A stretch of DNA of 64,000 bases from Xiphydria camelus (lineage: Eukaryota > Arthropoda > Insecta > Hymenoptera > Xiphydriidae): assembly GCA_963678675.1 (NCBI GenBank), contig OY783197.1:18222182-18286181 (forward strand). The letters run 5' to 3'. Shown one piece after another: positions 47,085 through 63,091 of this stretch. The translations under genes were made by a program, and so were the position numbers. Below the pieces are notes generated by a model, which searched no databases, had not been told where the DNA came from, and saw only the letters and a list, made by a program, of their open reading frames with translations. Numbering within the stretch: position 1 is the first letter of the stretch; each line of letters begins with the position of its first letter.

Positions 47085-48269
47085 GATATTACATTGAATC
47101 GTTAAGCATTGTTGTTTCGTTAAAATATTAAATCATATACAAAATACACATTGCGTAAAGAAAGTATCCATTCTGGTTTTGGCAATATCCGTATGACGTT
47201 AGCTTACAACTGAAAAATTATTAGAAAAAAATTAATTCTCGGCTAAACATACCTTTTTGTATGAAAAAGTTACTTCAAAATTCTATGGTATACGAAATGA
47301 AATTGATATTCACATAAAAAAAAATATAAAAATTAATGTGTCGGTTGACGGTGGCATGATCCAAAATTAATTAATTAATTGCAAACGAACGAGGGACCCG
47401 CAATACTTTTTAATTACGCTTCATACTTCTCCATACGAAAATACGTTCAGCCGATAATTAATTTTTTCAATAATTCAATGCGGCTACACAATCATTGTAC
47501 TCGCGGTATCATGAACTAATTAAGTAATTAATTAATTATTATTAATTGAATTTTTATAATCAGGCGTTAGAATAATATAGTTCCGCCACCTAGGAAAATA
47601 TTATTGAACCTTATTCTCGTGACAGTTGTTTAGCAAAGAATATGGTTCTGCCATATTCGAATAGGTGGCGCTACTACATCATTAAATCACTTTCTACCAA
47701 TCATAAGACTGTCTTTCTTATGATTCCATTACACGATTGGCGGAAAATAGAGCGACCATCTCACTCGACCTTACAACCCCTTCGTCGCATCTCCGCTTAA
47801 TGTGCCTTACGATTGGTAAGCACCTTTCATCTAATTTCACGGACAAGTCTTCCATCCTTTTTGCGCGCCCATTTTTACGCATCCTTGTTCCTACTCCATT
47901 TACTACGATGACTTCTTAGCGGCATCGCGCGGCCAAATCAAAGCAATATGGCGGCGTGACGGCGAAGTCTATATTTCGGAGTACATTATTTTGAATGAAA
48001 GTAGCTAATTAATTAATTGGGAAAGTGTTTGGTATATCCGGTGGTGCGGCGCATCATCTAGGTGGAAGTTTTTGTACGTAATACCGGTCCAGCTACTTTT
48101 CCGATCGAAAAATAGCCGCTTTCTGACAAGTATGTATCGTCGTTTCGACAGAAATACACCTCGCTAATGGATGCAAATATGGTTTTGATTGTGTCATTGT
48201 TATAGGCGAGATGCTTTAATTATTTGGAGTGGTCAATTTCGTTCGTAGACTGTGCCATAACGAATTAAG
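47085..48269. other. Intergenic region upstream of Scm
   Basis: An AT-rich stretch with several TTAATTAATTAA blocks (around 47370, 47520 and 48005). It ends in the Scm 5' region. The Scm promoter must lie here, probably in the less AT-rich part after about 47900, but no core element is identified. Confidence 0.45.
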
Positions 48270-51276
<3,007 letters not shown>

Positions 51277-51623
51277 CCTTCCAAAGTACCGAAATTCATC
51301 TAGAGTAAAGAAATTTTGATACGATCGACTGGAGCTTTACCGGAATTCTCAGCATTGCAATTGCACCCGAATAACGCGACGCGCGCTTGTTCCGTGTCGT
51401 CGGTACGAGTGAGACCTCGGCATCACGGTCGTTGAACCGTGGAATCCCGCGTACTGGCGTAACCATTTCTTTTGTTTTTATTTGTTTTCAAGGGAAATGA
51501 GATCGTCTAATTAAGAATCTAAGAGAGACGAACAGTCCTTTGAGAGCTGTAGGTAACTGCTCTCCCGATGGAAATATACGATTGGCGTGTTATTCCCTGC
51601 TGTACAGTGAACATAATCTCGTT

Positions 51624-51629
51624 AATAAA
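51624..51629 (+). terminator. Scm: Poly(A) signal of Scm
   Basis: An AATAAA about 350 nt after the stop, followed by a TG-rich stretch. Later signals also exist on this strand, for example at about 53870. Confidence 0.5.
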
Positions 51630-54600
51630 TCGATTGTCTCTGAGAGTAAATATCCGGGATGCGATATGCGTAGTCTAAAATGTTGAAGGTCCGATTAATG
51701 GATCCCAAAAAAACGTATCATTTGAGCAGTTTTCGATTGACAGTTTTCTGTATGCTTCTCGTCGATGTCAAATTCGTCGACTTACGTTTACGAAGTCTAC
51801 CGCGGTACACTCCGTTCAACGGTGCGTTATAAGTTGCCATTCGCAAGTTACCTTCACGATCGCCGCTAATGAGCGAACGAGAAATTTTTCCCGGCTAACA
51901 AAATCCTCGATACGCAGACGAATTTTTTGTTTACAACGGTTGAATTAGAGCTCGGCCATAAAAATCAATATTGACTGGAGTTGCTGGTTTCTTAATCTTT
52001 TAACAATGACGTATATTATGTATACGAAATCCGTCTTAACAGTAACTGTTTTATAAATGTAGCAGAGGTTTGCGGCTTTTCTGTATCCGCGGGAAAGAGA
52101 TCGGATAGATCGTCATCGATTTGGGAAGTCAAATTCGGTAAATAGAATAAAAAATATCTGTCAATTAATTGATGGCGCGGAAAAACTAGAAACCCAGATT
52201 CTATTCTCGATCTCAGCTTGAACCGAAATTTGTCTCTTGCTCCGTTAATCTCATTGCAAAGTATATTTACGCCGTGCACACACACACATATGTGTCTCAT
52301 CACGCTATGATACAAACCTATATCATCTTTGCGCATCCTGAACCGTGCACCGATGCGAGATAACGGAAAAGACGATGAAAAAAAAATATATTCGCTCGCG
52401 CATCACGAGAAGCGGGACGAGCTTGATTTCAATGTCCATCAATTTCGATTTACTGAACATGTAAATAACGAGAGATCGTCACAAGTTAGTATTTAGTGTA
52501 ATACTTCGCTGAGTATATTATTCCTACTTTTTTTGTGATAGCATTACTCAGAGATATGTTCATTTTTTATGGTTAATATTTTTATCAAAGTATTTCTCAA
52601 ATATAATTTTTGATAAACGTCTCACCAGATTACGACGAATTATCTGGGTTCGTTAACAATACAATTGTTTATGTGATGTGTTAATGGGAGGTTCATTGCG
52701 AAGAGGCAAGAGTTTTTCCTGTGTTTCGGATGACCGCTTGTAGAGAGAAACTCGGTATGACGAGAGTGAAAAGAATTGAACGTCCCCTTGTACATTTACC
52801 GATGAGAACTTTACGCATAAATTATTTTATTATTTTCCCGGACGGATGTGGTTCGTTCAGTTGCGAAGTCAACCGCGCGCAATCGGGAAGATAAACGAAT
52901 ACGCAACGAACGACGACCAACGAGTTGCTTCGCGAGACGGCTTGTATCTGAGAAACGAGGTACCGATCTCGTATACGTCGATCCGTATTTACAATTCCCT
53001 TTTAATATCAGAAGTGCCCTTTCTCTGATCGCGCGTCGAGCTCCGCACTGGCGATACTCTCCGTGCGGGAGAAATTAATTCTTACGTTTTCAATGTTGAT
53101 ACAAATTTTAATATTCTAAGTATTCGCACCAAAGGCATTTAGTAGCCCTTCGAAACACAGATTTTATTATGTACATACAATACATAAATATGGCAAGAGA
53201 TTCGTTCGGGGTGTGTCAAAGAAAGGAGGAGAAACAAATTATCGCGACGCGTTCTGTATAATATATCCCTTCTTAGCCGAAGCTTTTTTTGACACACTCT
53301 TGGAGCTCTTGCGTAACATCTACAAATACGATATACAGTACTATTCGGTGTACGAGTAGCGAGTGATAATGTCGTGTGGCATTTACCGAATGAACGTGAC
53401 AGCGTCAGGAGCGATGCGCAGTGTCGTTCCGCGGACGTAGTCTGCGGAATTTTGGGGACTTTCGTCTCCATTGGGACGTGATATAGACGGACGGAGGACG
53501 ATGTAACGGAAGACTGCTGAATTTCCAAGAATTTCGAGTTACTTGTAAATACAACCGGAGAATGCTTTCCTCGTTTTACTATCGCTTCAAACGCTGTGTA
53601 TTCAGAAATTACGTCGAACTCCGTGGAATCCGTATTAATAGCGCGATACATCCTTTCAGCTTGCCTACGAGCTGAAAGTAACGTAGTTGTAATATACAAG
53701 GTCTCCTGCGTATCCTCCCAAGTCTTAATCGTCGTCAAAGTAGGATAATGTTGATTATACTTTGCGAGGATCAGGGAGGACTCCTCGAGTAACACACTTA
53801 AAATACTTCGTATTACTGTCTATGGTATTTGTATATTAGTTCGTAAGCCGGTACATGTAAGTATGTATTCAATAAAAATTTGTCATACCAACCGTACCAG
53901 GTAGCCTGAATTGTTCGCGCGGGGTTTGCTCTCGTACCGCGAGAGAAATAAGACGGCACGGGGGATAACGTTGTAATATATACAAGTTTAAGTATTACAG
54001 TACGCTGTATTTAAATAAATTTATCTTTATTTCATCGAGCGTTTTGTCATTTGAATGATAGGGATGGCTGCAATTGAACTGGTATACTGGTAAATATACT
54101 GGTGGATACTGGTAAATATAACGTTGCGGGAGAAGGGACGCGAGACGGGACCGATCGACTGCAGAAACGACTTCTTCTCATATACTATATTTAGAAATAT
54201 CGTGATGCAACAATATACATAATGCACAACACAATATAAAATATGCGTAATTCAGAAAGTGCCTGACAGATCTCTCAAAGCATAATATACAAATTATCGA
54301 CTACTCGGGGACCGTCGAAATCGAGATTAAATCGCATCACGGTATAATGCAATAATAAATATCTGCCACATTATGCTAATTACATTAGGATAATTTCCAG
54401 GCCACGGCTCCCAAACCCGACCGTCGACTCCGTAACTTACGTACGCGCGTCAATTTTTCGCCGCCGTACACGCGCGCGTACGATATAATATATTTCTACA
54501 GACTTTCGCTAGAATTTTCTACAGTTCCTCAAATTTGTATTTTATCTAATGGAAATTTCTCAGTGCGCATCCAGTCGTTAAAACCCAGAATTCATCCTAA

Positions 54601-56018
54601 TGTACGACACACGTGATGGACGATGAACTGGAGTTAATTACTACTGACTCAAGATCGTTGTTTACCGTCCTTTGCAGGAAACAGGTTCATCGTCCAATAA
54701 ATGAACGCGGCGCGACGTATCTTTTACTTCCATTACGAATATTGTGTTCGTACGCACGAAGTTCTGTAAAAAGTCTTGCCATTCACGTTCGCGAAAGTAA
54801 GCGTCGATCATTGGCTCTACCCCATGCAAACTGACAGTGAACAACGCTCTTAAAATGATTTTAAAAAAAAAATGTATTCGTTTACATACTCGACTGGCAA
54901 TACGTAAAATCTCAACGCAAATAAGAGGTACGCTAAGTGTAAATGAACATCGCAGTGTTCTGGTGCAATAGTGTGATTTCGGTTGAACGATTATAAAAAA
55001 TATTCCAATCGATCACAGCAATTCCGTGAAATTGATTACTTTGGCAAAATCGCGGTGTGATTTTACGAAATTGCATTTCTCCACGCCGAAGATTTCTTTC
55101 GCAGTAAACGAAGTTTCGAGCTGCTTCGAAAAAAAAGAATCCTGTTCCTGCAACACCGAGAGCCGCGCATTTATCTTTTAATTAATCGTAAAGTACGTAT
55201 GTGGGATGGCCGTGATGATTTGAGTGAAGTTACAATTACGTGATAAGAGTGGATGAAATATACTCAACACCCTTTTCTTTCGTGAATCCTCACAAGCCAA
55301 TTCATAGTGCTTCGAATTTGAAGTACTGTGTAAATGTTGCAACGTGTGCATGCAAATCAGACGCATGCGATGAGTGATAACGAGGTGGTATTTGCACGGT
55401 GGTATAACCTACACCGTGCGACTCAATCCCACGCATTTTGATCGTGACTCGACTCGTATTGCTTCGATTTCCATTTGCGGGAGCACGATATACGCACGGC
55501 GGTAATACGCAAGAGACCGCGAAACTCAAAATCAGTAAAAATTGATTGATCGGTCTAATCAAAGCGGGTGTACTGAAGTCTTCCGTGGAAGGCTCGCGCT
55601 GCTGTTCAATTTACGTAAACGGACGCGCGATATTTCCCGGCTGATCATCCGCCGGTGGATCGCGCCGAACAAAGGTGGAAGTAACAATTTTTCTAGTTTG
55701 TTTAGAAAGAACGGCACAAATTGGCATGTTTCTCCTTCATCGGGCTCCCGATTATTTCTCTTTATCACAACGTTTTGTTCGTATCGTATTCTTACTGTAC
55801 TGCCGAGGCATAGTTAGCGAAGACCGAGCGTTACAATGACGAGTGCGTGACAGGGGTACAATTTTACGTAGTGTCGAAAAACCTAACTCGTGCCGATACA
55901 AATGTACGATACGTTACCGAAGGTTTAATCGTTCGCAAACTTCCGCGCAGGAGGGTTCCGATAATTGGAAGCTCAGGCTCGGCCGAGCTACGCGTCAGTG
56001 AGTATCGACGTTCCAAAC
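51630..56018. other. 4.4-kb stretch between convergent Scm and Snx3
   Basis: No gene that I can support. It probably contains the long Snx3 3' UTR: minus-strand AATAAA signals lie at 53163-53168 and around 54026. A 218-codon minus-strand frame at 53139-53795 has no ATG, no recognised domain and ends just before the first of these signals, so it may be UTR. Elsewhere there are AT-rich and short GC-rich patches only. Confidence 0.45.
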
Positions 56019-57482
56019 CTATGTGTTTCGTATCTTTCCAGGTACGTAGTTCTTATCTATGACGGGATCCTGCAGGAACATGTGCAGACATCGCTCGTTT
56101 TGCGCCAAGGGATGTCCGGCGATTCTGTAAAGTTTTTACATTTCTATTCAGGGAACTGTCTGCCGCTGTAAAGGCTTGAAAAATGGATGAAGCGCGTTCA
56201 GAGTGTACTTACTTGTTAACGAAAACTTCCAGACCTTTCCTTCGATCTTCGATAAAATCCTCCTCGAATATTCCGTCGTCTCCTCTAAAGGGCATTTGGC
56301 GTTTCCACGCCTTTCCAGGTAAGGGAGGAACGACTATCTGTATTCGTCAAATACAATGCGTTATATTAATTTGCTAGACATCAAAAAATAAATGTTATTA
56401 AACGATAATAAGAAATCAATCCGTTAGCCGACCTTGCTATCTCGTTCTAGTTCATTCCTGAGCCATTCAAAATCACTGTATCTCCTTCGAACACTGGATT
56501 CCTTCACTTTGAAAACAGGTAAATTGGTCTGCAAAAAAATGGTCTGGTAAATGATTTTTCATTTCTTTTAAACGTTAGCGACTACGTATTCTAAATCGAC
56601 TAATTTTTGCTAGAAGGTCACGTTGCTAGAAGTCCAACACAGACTCAGAGAAACCACAAAAGGGTTTCTCTGAGCCCCCTCGCTATAGCTTTAGAGATTA
56701 AATATTTATAGAACGTGTCGAAACAAAGTACTTATAGATAGGTACGCTACGGATTATATCATTCATGAAAGTACCATCGATAAACTGTGCAGGAAGTATT
56801 GAAAATACATATATGTGCTCAGATGCATCCGATTTATCTACAAAATTCATATAGAACGAGATTGTTTCATATCGATAGAATCTGCAACACCTTCCTTGTA
56901 AATAAAGCACTTAATTTGATAAACGTCATCATTGAAATACATATACAGACAAGGACAAGACAGACGTCAATCTTAGACGAATATTTAACTGCAAGCAATA
57001 GAAACAGAATCAAAATTTCAAGGGACCTTAACATTTGACATACCGGTTAGCGTTGATACGAGATTTAACTTCATTTTCATTAATTTCATAACGATAAGAT
57101 TATGATCACGACAGATTTATCGTGGTCTGTCAGCGTGAAGGCAAACTAGTTGAGTTATTTGTGCACACATACATAAATGTAATTGCAGAAGCGGTAACGC
57201 CTATAGCTACCAGCGGAACTTTATCGTCAAGCCTGCACGTTTGAAGAATTACAAGCAACGGGATACACGAATATCGACGTTTCGCGCGAGGGGTTCGGAA
57301 TAAAAAGCGTTACTCACCCTCATGCGGACCTCATAGTCGGTATATCGTTTTTTACCGACGCCGTGCGTGATCGGATTGATCACGTCAATCTCGAGGAAAT
57401 TCGCCGGCGCCGCGTAAGCATCGTCCAGCGTCTGTTTTTTCACGTTCAAACGACGAGTAGCTTCCACCGTCGTATCCGCCAT
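56019..57482 (-). CDS. Snx3: Sorting nexin-3 (Snx3)
   Basis: Snx3 is a small PX-domain protein that binds PI3P on early endosomes and works with retromer, notably in Wntless recycling. Minus-strand exons 57482-57318, 56528-56433, 56337-56213 and 56124-56019 join in phase to 163 aa, the usual length for the family. It starts [20 protein letters not shown], followed by FLEIDVINP. The PX core (about 30-150) has the RRRYSDFEW lipid-binding signature (R69-W77), the [14 protein letters not shown] loop and the [10 protein letters not shown] helix. It ends [12 protein letters not shown]. The exon-2 donor reads AAG|GTCGGC, an unusual form fixed by phase and conservation. The gene lies tail-to-head behind FAM50 with 440 bp between the FAM50 stop and the Snx3 start. 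Confidence 0.95.
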
Positions 57483-57922
57483 TCTTACTGATCACAGTAC
57501 GTTGATGGATCCACCTACCAAAGCGATTTGATAAAAAATGATAACAGGAATCTTTCAACTGACACCGCACAGCTTGGTACACTCATGCCGTTGCGCATGA
57601 TCGATGCGCAGAGGAGCACGGTCCAGTTTTCATGAGGCTTGCGTGAATTGAATATTTCTGCGGCGCATGCGGGGAAATTGAATGGTTGCTTCCGGTCTGA
57701 CGCGATTTAGAGAAGTATATAATATCGCCGCGTTGAGGAATATACGTGAACTAAAACCTCTAGTTCCTGTATATTCCCTTATAGGGCGCCACTATCTCTC
57801 TAGCAATTTTGAAATTTTACCCTCAAATTTATTACAGGTAAATGACAATAATGAAAACTCGAAAATTGGTAAAACTGGAATGACAAATATAGTTCACGCA
57901 AAAATAAATATCAGGAAATCTT
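57483..57922 (-). promoter_or_regulatory. FAM50 3' end and Snx3 promoter region
   Basis: A minus-strand AATAAA (plus-strand TTTATT at 57828-57833) follows the FAM50 stop by about 90 nt. The remaining roughly 340 bp up to the Snx3 start must contain its promoter. An ATGCGCA-rich stretch at 57590-57670 is present, with no TATA box. Confidence 0.45.
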
Positions 57923-59336
57923 TTACATTTTATCTTTCTTCTTATTCTTATCAGATACTGTATATTTATCGTAGCTTTTCGTGGGATCAAAGGGCTCCCA
58001 TCTGCTAGCTGGAAAGATATGTTTGTTTCTCTCATACCACGACCTGAAAGAATTATTTCGAGTATAAGCAGTCAGTAATAGAATTAAAATATGTAATCAG
58101 AATCGAAAATTAAAAAATAGTTAAATACCTAAGTAATACTTTGCCGGCATGCGATTCTTCAGTTTCGACCGACGCATCGTGCATGACGCGTATATCGTCG
58201 TGTACGTCGAAGGTGAACAGAGGTCCGCTTTTTCCCCTTGCCTGCAAGAACGAACAAGAGCATGAAATCGCAAAATACCCTCAGACCTCTTTGCCGTCTC
58301 GTAAACACAATTGAAATATTAAAAATCCTCATACCTTGGTCACAATGAAATCGTAGAACGTGTAATGATGCGGCAAAATCAAATCCTCTTTAACGTACAT
58401 CAACTGATCGGCCATCACGGTTTTCAGTTCGCTGAATTCTCGTCGCAAGACGTCGAGACATCGTTGAAGAAGCTGATAGATCGAATTACCTGCCAACAGT
58501 GCGAACTAATATCGATTAGCACAGGAACTTCTTTGCGTCGTAGTTTGTATTACGTATGTAATTACAAGAGCGAATTGACAAAGATACGAACTATGTGACA
58601 CGATAATTTAATCATGTTATACAGCTCGTATATTTGTCAAAGCTTTGTGTACGCGTAGAGCTCTACCTTTCTTCATTGTGACGCTTCGCCGATGACCGGA
58701 ACCATCCCAGTAACTGAACGTAATTTCAATTTCCTCCTCCTTCAGAGCGTTCTGCTTTCTCGCCCATTCTTGCCTCAATTCTTCCCTCATTTTGTTTTCC
58801 TCTTCCTCCCGCTCTCTATCCGGTAGAAAACTCGTGTCGACGTCCGGGTTCTTCTTAATTTTCTTCGCAGGGAACGCAGAATTATCGCTACTCTTAGTTT
58901 TATTAGATTCTTCCGACTTGGCGTCGGAATCGTCGTCGGACAATTCCTCTTCGTCCTCGTCTCCTTCTAAATTGAAGGACAACGCCTGAATTTGTTTCTT
59001 CCTCTTGTTCTTCTCGGCTTGCTTGGCAGCCAGAGCTCTTTCCTTCTCTTGCTCCTTTTCTCGTTCTTTCTGCGCTAATTTCCGTTCCCTCTCCTTCACG
59101 ATATTCTCCTGTTTGGCCTTCATCTCGTTCAACGTAACCAAGCCGATCGTAGAGGTTTTCAATTGCTGTTCCACGGCATTGTAATGAGTCGCAAATTTAT
59201 TCTCGATGTTACGAATCTTCAAGTCGTCCTCTATTTTCTTTTTACGCAATTCAATCTCTTGCTGCGCAATCTCCCGCCGCTTCATCAATTGCATCGCTCG
59301 GCCAGCTTCGCTGGCAGCTCCTTTATAGTGGGCCAT
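57923..59336 (-). CDS. FAM50: FAM50/XAP5 nuclear protein
   Basis: The FAM50 (XAP5) family is nuclear and conserved from plants to animals, with reported links to pre-mRNA splicing. Minus-strand exons 59336-58667, 58489-58335, 58241-58129 and 58043-57923 give 352 aa, close to the vertebrate 339. It starts [20 protein letters not shown], as in all members. The first 120 residues are a long charged helix or coiled coil ([17 protein letters not shown]). An acidic stretch [14 protein letters not shown] and basic nuclear-localisation patches follow (about 150-165). Then comes the XAP5 domain: [47 protein letters not shown] and [13 protein letters not shown], ending [20 protein letters not shown]. 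The start codon sits directly behind a short AT-rich leader, and the upstream gap to the MITE at 59823 holds the promoter. Confidence 0.95.
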
Positions 59337-60395
59337 CTTCTAATTTTATGTCAGTTCAATTTGCTCGATTTAATTATCGGCTAGCGAGAAAGCTACGGAA
59401 AAGTGAAACCCCATATCAACTGGATATAATTTTTAAAAAACGCGACAAAGTGTATGTGGTTATAAATTAACCTGTAAATTGATCAATCTTACCTTGCTTC
59501 AACTGGGATCCGCAATACTAGTTTTACTTTAGGTGCACGATATTATTTGTATACACAAGAAGGCTTATTCATGGCTTACTTCTTATAACGCTTTAGTTTT
59601 TACCTAAATAATACGTAGCAATTGATGATCAACACTAACTCTGACCACCATTGGTACAAGGCAGTGCAAGGTCACAGAGAACCTACTAATAAAAGAGTCG
59701 CCGATTGTGTGTTAAAAATGGGGAACACACTCCGACTGTGGCGCCACAGTTGGCTACGGGAAGAACAACTTTCACAAGGCGGTATATTCAAATATTAAAC
59801 AGGAACGGGAATTATACACTCTGGATTCTGTCGCTGGTGGCTTTTTTAAATGTTATTTTTAAACGTACTAACCAATAATTAATCAATCCTCATGTTTTCA
59901 TTAACGAGGGTAAACGCCACCGCAGCCAATGAGGGCATGAGAATTAATTGTTCATCGGCTAGTATGTTTAAAAATGACATTTTAAAAAATTACCAGTGAC
60001 GAAATCCGTGTCGCAGGGTGTAAATGTGCTCTTCTTGTCTGAGGTATAGGTAGATATACCTGACCACTCCACTCCTACATAATGCCAAATATAATGAAAG
60101 TTGGAATGGTTAATAACAGAAATAATAAATAGGAAGCAAAGACTCGTATAGCTTATTAAGCAAGTCACGAGAAAAGACTTTCTCATTACATTTGGTATTA
60201 TAATAAAATGCACTGGCCAGATGTGTATAAGAAATAAAATAATAATTCAAGAAAACAAATCTATATTGAAAATAAATGAAATCTGTATTTAAAAAACAAA
60301 CAAAATTGCGTACACGTACATTCACGTATAACTTTGAAAATGGATAAAGGAATAACGGAAATAACTAAATATGTCTGATCCTATCCATTTTTTTC
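59337..60395. other. FAM50 upstream region and THAP 3' flank
   Basis: An AT-rich 1.1 kb between two minus-strand genes. It contains a MITE at 59823-60007 and otherwise no exon. The nearest part to FAM50 (59340-59700) is presumably its promoter. No clear minus-strand poly(A) signal for the THAP gene was found close to its stop. Confidence 0.5.
59823..60007. mobile_element. 185-bp MITE
   Basis: Inverted ends of about 70 bp run from GGATTCTGTCGCTGGTGGCT to the complement of GGATTTCGTCACTGGTAATT, and the similarity continues through TCATTTTTAAAC. The centre is about 45 bp. It is non-coding. Confidence 0.75.
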
Positions 60396-61013
60396 TTAAT
60401 CAACTGATCTACTTTCATTTATACAGGATAAAATTGAAGTAGTTTTCTGAATTTTTTTGGGGTATGGTATTTCTGAAGAAAATATTAATTTTCGTTTACA
60501 CGACTTAGAAGTTGAATATAAAACATTATCAGAGGTGCTAGGTTGAGTTACGATTCCGAGGCAAGTATTCTGAATGTCTTTTGAAGAATTTGACTCAATA
60601 CATTGAGAAGTAATAGAACATGGACAATCCTTTACATTCCTAACACTACTAGCTGGTTGGATATTAGTATTTAAGCTGGAAGAATTGTTAATCTGAGACG
60701 AGTCCTTAGACTTTACTAAAATATCACTAACAATATTTATTTCTGAATTTGTACTTTTCGGCAATGCAAATTTTGTAAGCCTGGATTTTGAAGAGTCGCA
60801 AAAATATTTTTCTACAAAATGGTCCTCGCATAAATACAACCTTTTTTGCACGACATTTAAACCCATTATTTCAAACCATTTTTGCCTGCGATGTAAATCT
60901 TTATCTGGGAATCTAAAGAATTTTTTATTTTTGTAGTTTTTGTCAGTTATCCTGCTATAAAATGAATTTTGACAACCTTTTGCAGCACACCTGTAACTAA
61001 GCTTTCCAAACAT
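60396..61013 (-). CDS. THAP-domain zinc-finger protein
   Basis: A single-exon 205-aa protein starts MFGKLSYRCAAKGCQNSFYS. The N-terminal THAP domain (about 1-90) shows the C2CH zinc set C9-x4-C14 and C62-x2-H65 (LCEDHF), the invariant W46 (RRQKWFEIMG), the F35-P36 pair, and a FALP ending (82-85) in place of the usual AVPTIF. THAP domains are sequence-specific DNA-binding modules, found in cellular regulators and in P-element-type transposases. The rest (90-205) is Ser/Asn/Thr-rich with a basic KRKLIF patch and shows no transposase catalytic domain. It could be a host transcription factor or a domesticated fragment. The start is the only ATG that keeps the first zinc ligand. Confidence 0.85.
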   Translation of the reverse strand: MFGKLSYRCAAKGCQNSFYSRITDKNYKNKKFFRFPDKDLHRRQKWFEIMGLNVVQKRLYLCEDHFVEKYFCDSSKSRLTKFALPKSTNSEINIVSDILVKSKDSSQINNSSSLNTNIQPASSVRNVKDCPCSITSQCIESNSSKDIQNTCLGIVTQPSTSDNVLYSTSKSCKRKLIFSSEIPYPKKIQKTTSILSCINESRSVD

Positions 61014-62268
61014 TGTAGAGGCCTATCACTTTTTCCTTTACATTTATATAAATTGGTTGAGACTTACATTACCTTATACTATATATCACATAACAGCCTT
61101 TTTGATTTTACCTGACTAGTTAGGTTAAGTCTTTACATTTCCTGTTCTCCATGCTTTTCCTTAACAAAAAATGAACACAGTATTGTTCACTTACATTTTT
61201 TCCGGCTTCATATTTGTATAGAATCACCCGCCTGGGCGAGTAAATTCATATAGAGTAATTCGATGATCCTGTTCTAGCTTCTCGTGCATTTTGCAAAAAA
61301 ATTATTCTGTCTTCGTATAAGCAGCTGGAATACTACTCGCGACTCCTTTTGCACCAAAGAAACCATTCGCAGTCGTAACGTGGATCCTGCGGGAGCGGTT
61401 CGCAATAGCCTAAGCATGACCTTTTTTCCATTTTTCCATGCATATCTCCCTCGGATTTATGGCCCTCCTTCACTGCGACATGATTCTGAAATATTCAGGT
61501 ACATTTTATACAATTTTAAAAATTATTCTAGCGAATATAAACATTTTTCACGTATTCAATTTTGTACGATGTATAATTACCTCAGATTCCAAAGTATTCT
61601 TCTTTTTTCTTGTAGTACTTTATCTTGCTATACAAATAATTTTAATAACCCTTTAAAGAACGGCTGTACATCACACCCTGTCATCTAAATGTTGAAATAT
61701 TGCAAAAGTATATTAGTTTTCTTAACGATAAAGAGTAAAGACTGATAATTGCAGAATAATAATATTTTTACCAGTGTTCTGTGATTTTGATATTTTGTTT
61801 AACATTACTACTTGACCATCAAACAACACAACACTCACTTAACGGACGGGACGCGCGCGGTTCCTTATTAGGTTAACCCTTGAGCGGGCGCGTGGTGCAA
61901 ATTTGCTACCAGTTGCAAATGAGCCGCTTACAATTGTATTGCATAAAGTTATGTTAGTTCAACTTATAGGTATTTAACACATTTTATAAGTGAGAAATGA
62001 TGGAAAAAATCGTAAGCACTTAAAAATATTAGATTAATTAGATGCTAGAAGCAAAGTTGCACCGACGCGCCCGCCCCATAGAGAACCTAATAATAATAAT
62101 AATATTACCGTTGTCTCTGCATCCCACAAAACGCTCTGCGCTACGGGAATGCGCAGAAACGTTGTTCCTTCAATTCCCTATCTATGTGACGGTCTCTATA
62201 TTATTATTGTTGTCTCTGTGCAAGGTGCAGGATGATCGATAACGATCGTCATTTCCGTACAATGCGCT
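61014..62268. other. Spacer upstream of the THAP gene
   Basis: Mostly AT-rich, with a short GC patch at 61380-61480 and an AAT microsatellite at about 62089-62104. A 134-codon plus-strand frame at 61284-61688 has no family resemblance and composition like non-coding sequence. Nothing else is seen. Confidence 0.5.
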
Positions 62269-63091
62269 GTGACATTACGTCACGTTCTCATAGAGCGACG
62301 GTTCTTTGGACAAGCCTACACGAACGACGATCGCCTCGTTTTCCGCTGTAGAACGCGGGCTGTTCAAGGAGCCTTCGAATTAAGACTTGCGTATGAGAAA
62401 TCCCCATCATTAGCATATCTCCCTTTTCCGCATAGATTCTTGTAGAGAAATGGTCACTCTAGGGATGAGGTAGGGTAGGTAGGAGGAAAGCAGATGCGGC
62501 GACTTTCTCACGGCCCGAGAACAACGGGAGCCAAGGCTGCGACTTTCTCACGGACCGAGAACAGCGGGAGCGAAGGCTGCAACATCTCTAAGGCCCAGGA
62601 ACAATGAGGGGCTATAAACCGATTTTTTAGTCCCTTCGCAGAAAACTCTCGCCAACGCAGGACCCGCGCATTCGAAACAGGACGCATCGACACATCTGGA
62701 AGACGTTACGGCACCCGACGTCTTCGTCCTCGAGGAAACACCCCTTTTCTCGAGGACTCACCCCGATTGGACATCGCACGAGGCACACCCACCGGAGCAT
62801 CCCCTTCCCGGGCGACGCCGAGAGGGATTTGAAACGCTGGAAGATTTTTTTGGGAGAGACGCAACTCGATCACGGAACCGAACGCGACTTTTCCTTTTGC
62901 TTAAAGAATAACGTCGAACTTCGATTTTTGCTTAAGGAATAAATTCGAATTTTGCCGGCAACCTCTGTATGGAATTTTCTTCCCTGTTTCCTTTCGGATT
63001 GTTCCTGAATCGCGCGTCTCGCGCGCGGTGCCCGATCCTCGCGCCTCGCGTCATAGAGCGACCGGGTTTAGAGATAGGCCGGGTCGTAACA
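62269..63091 (+). mobile_element. Probable 5' LTR of an LTR retrotransposon
   Basis: The proposed LTR starts TGTGACATTACGTCAC and ends at the CA of GTAACA, one base before TGGTGACAGCGG (63093), which looks like a tRNA primer-binding site. It contains an AATAAA at about 62938 and a 40-bp tandem repeat. The second LTR lies outside the window, so the limits are inferred from the terminal TG/CA and the primer-site position, not from a matching pair. The start could be elsewhere. Confidence 0.4.
62499..62610. repeat. 40-bp tandem repeat (about 2.8 copies)
   Basis: A unit beginning GCGACTTTCTCACGG and containing CGAGAACARCGGGAGC repeats at 62499 and 62539, with a third diverged copy from 62579. 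It sits within the proposed LTR. Confidence 0.75.

Noticed and set aside
61284..61688. 134-codon plus-strand frame upstream of the THAP gene
   Set aside because: Cys/Phe/Tyr-rich AT-driven composition, no homology, no supporting splice or promoter signals.
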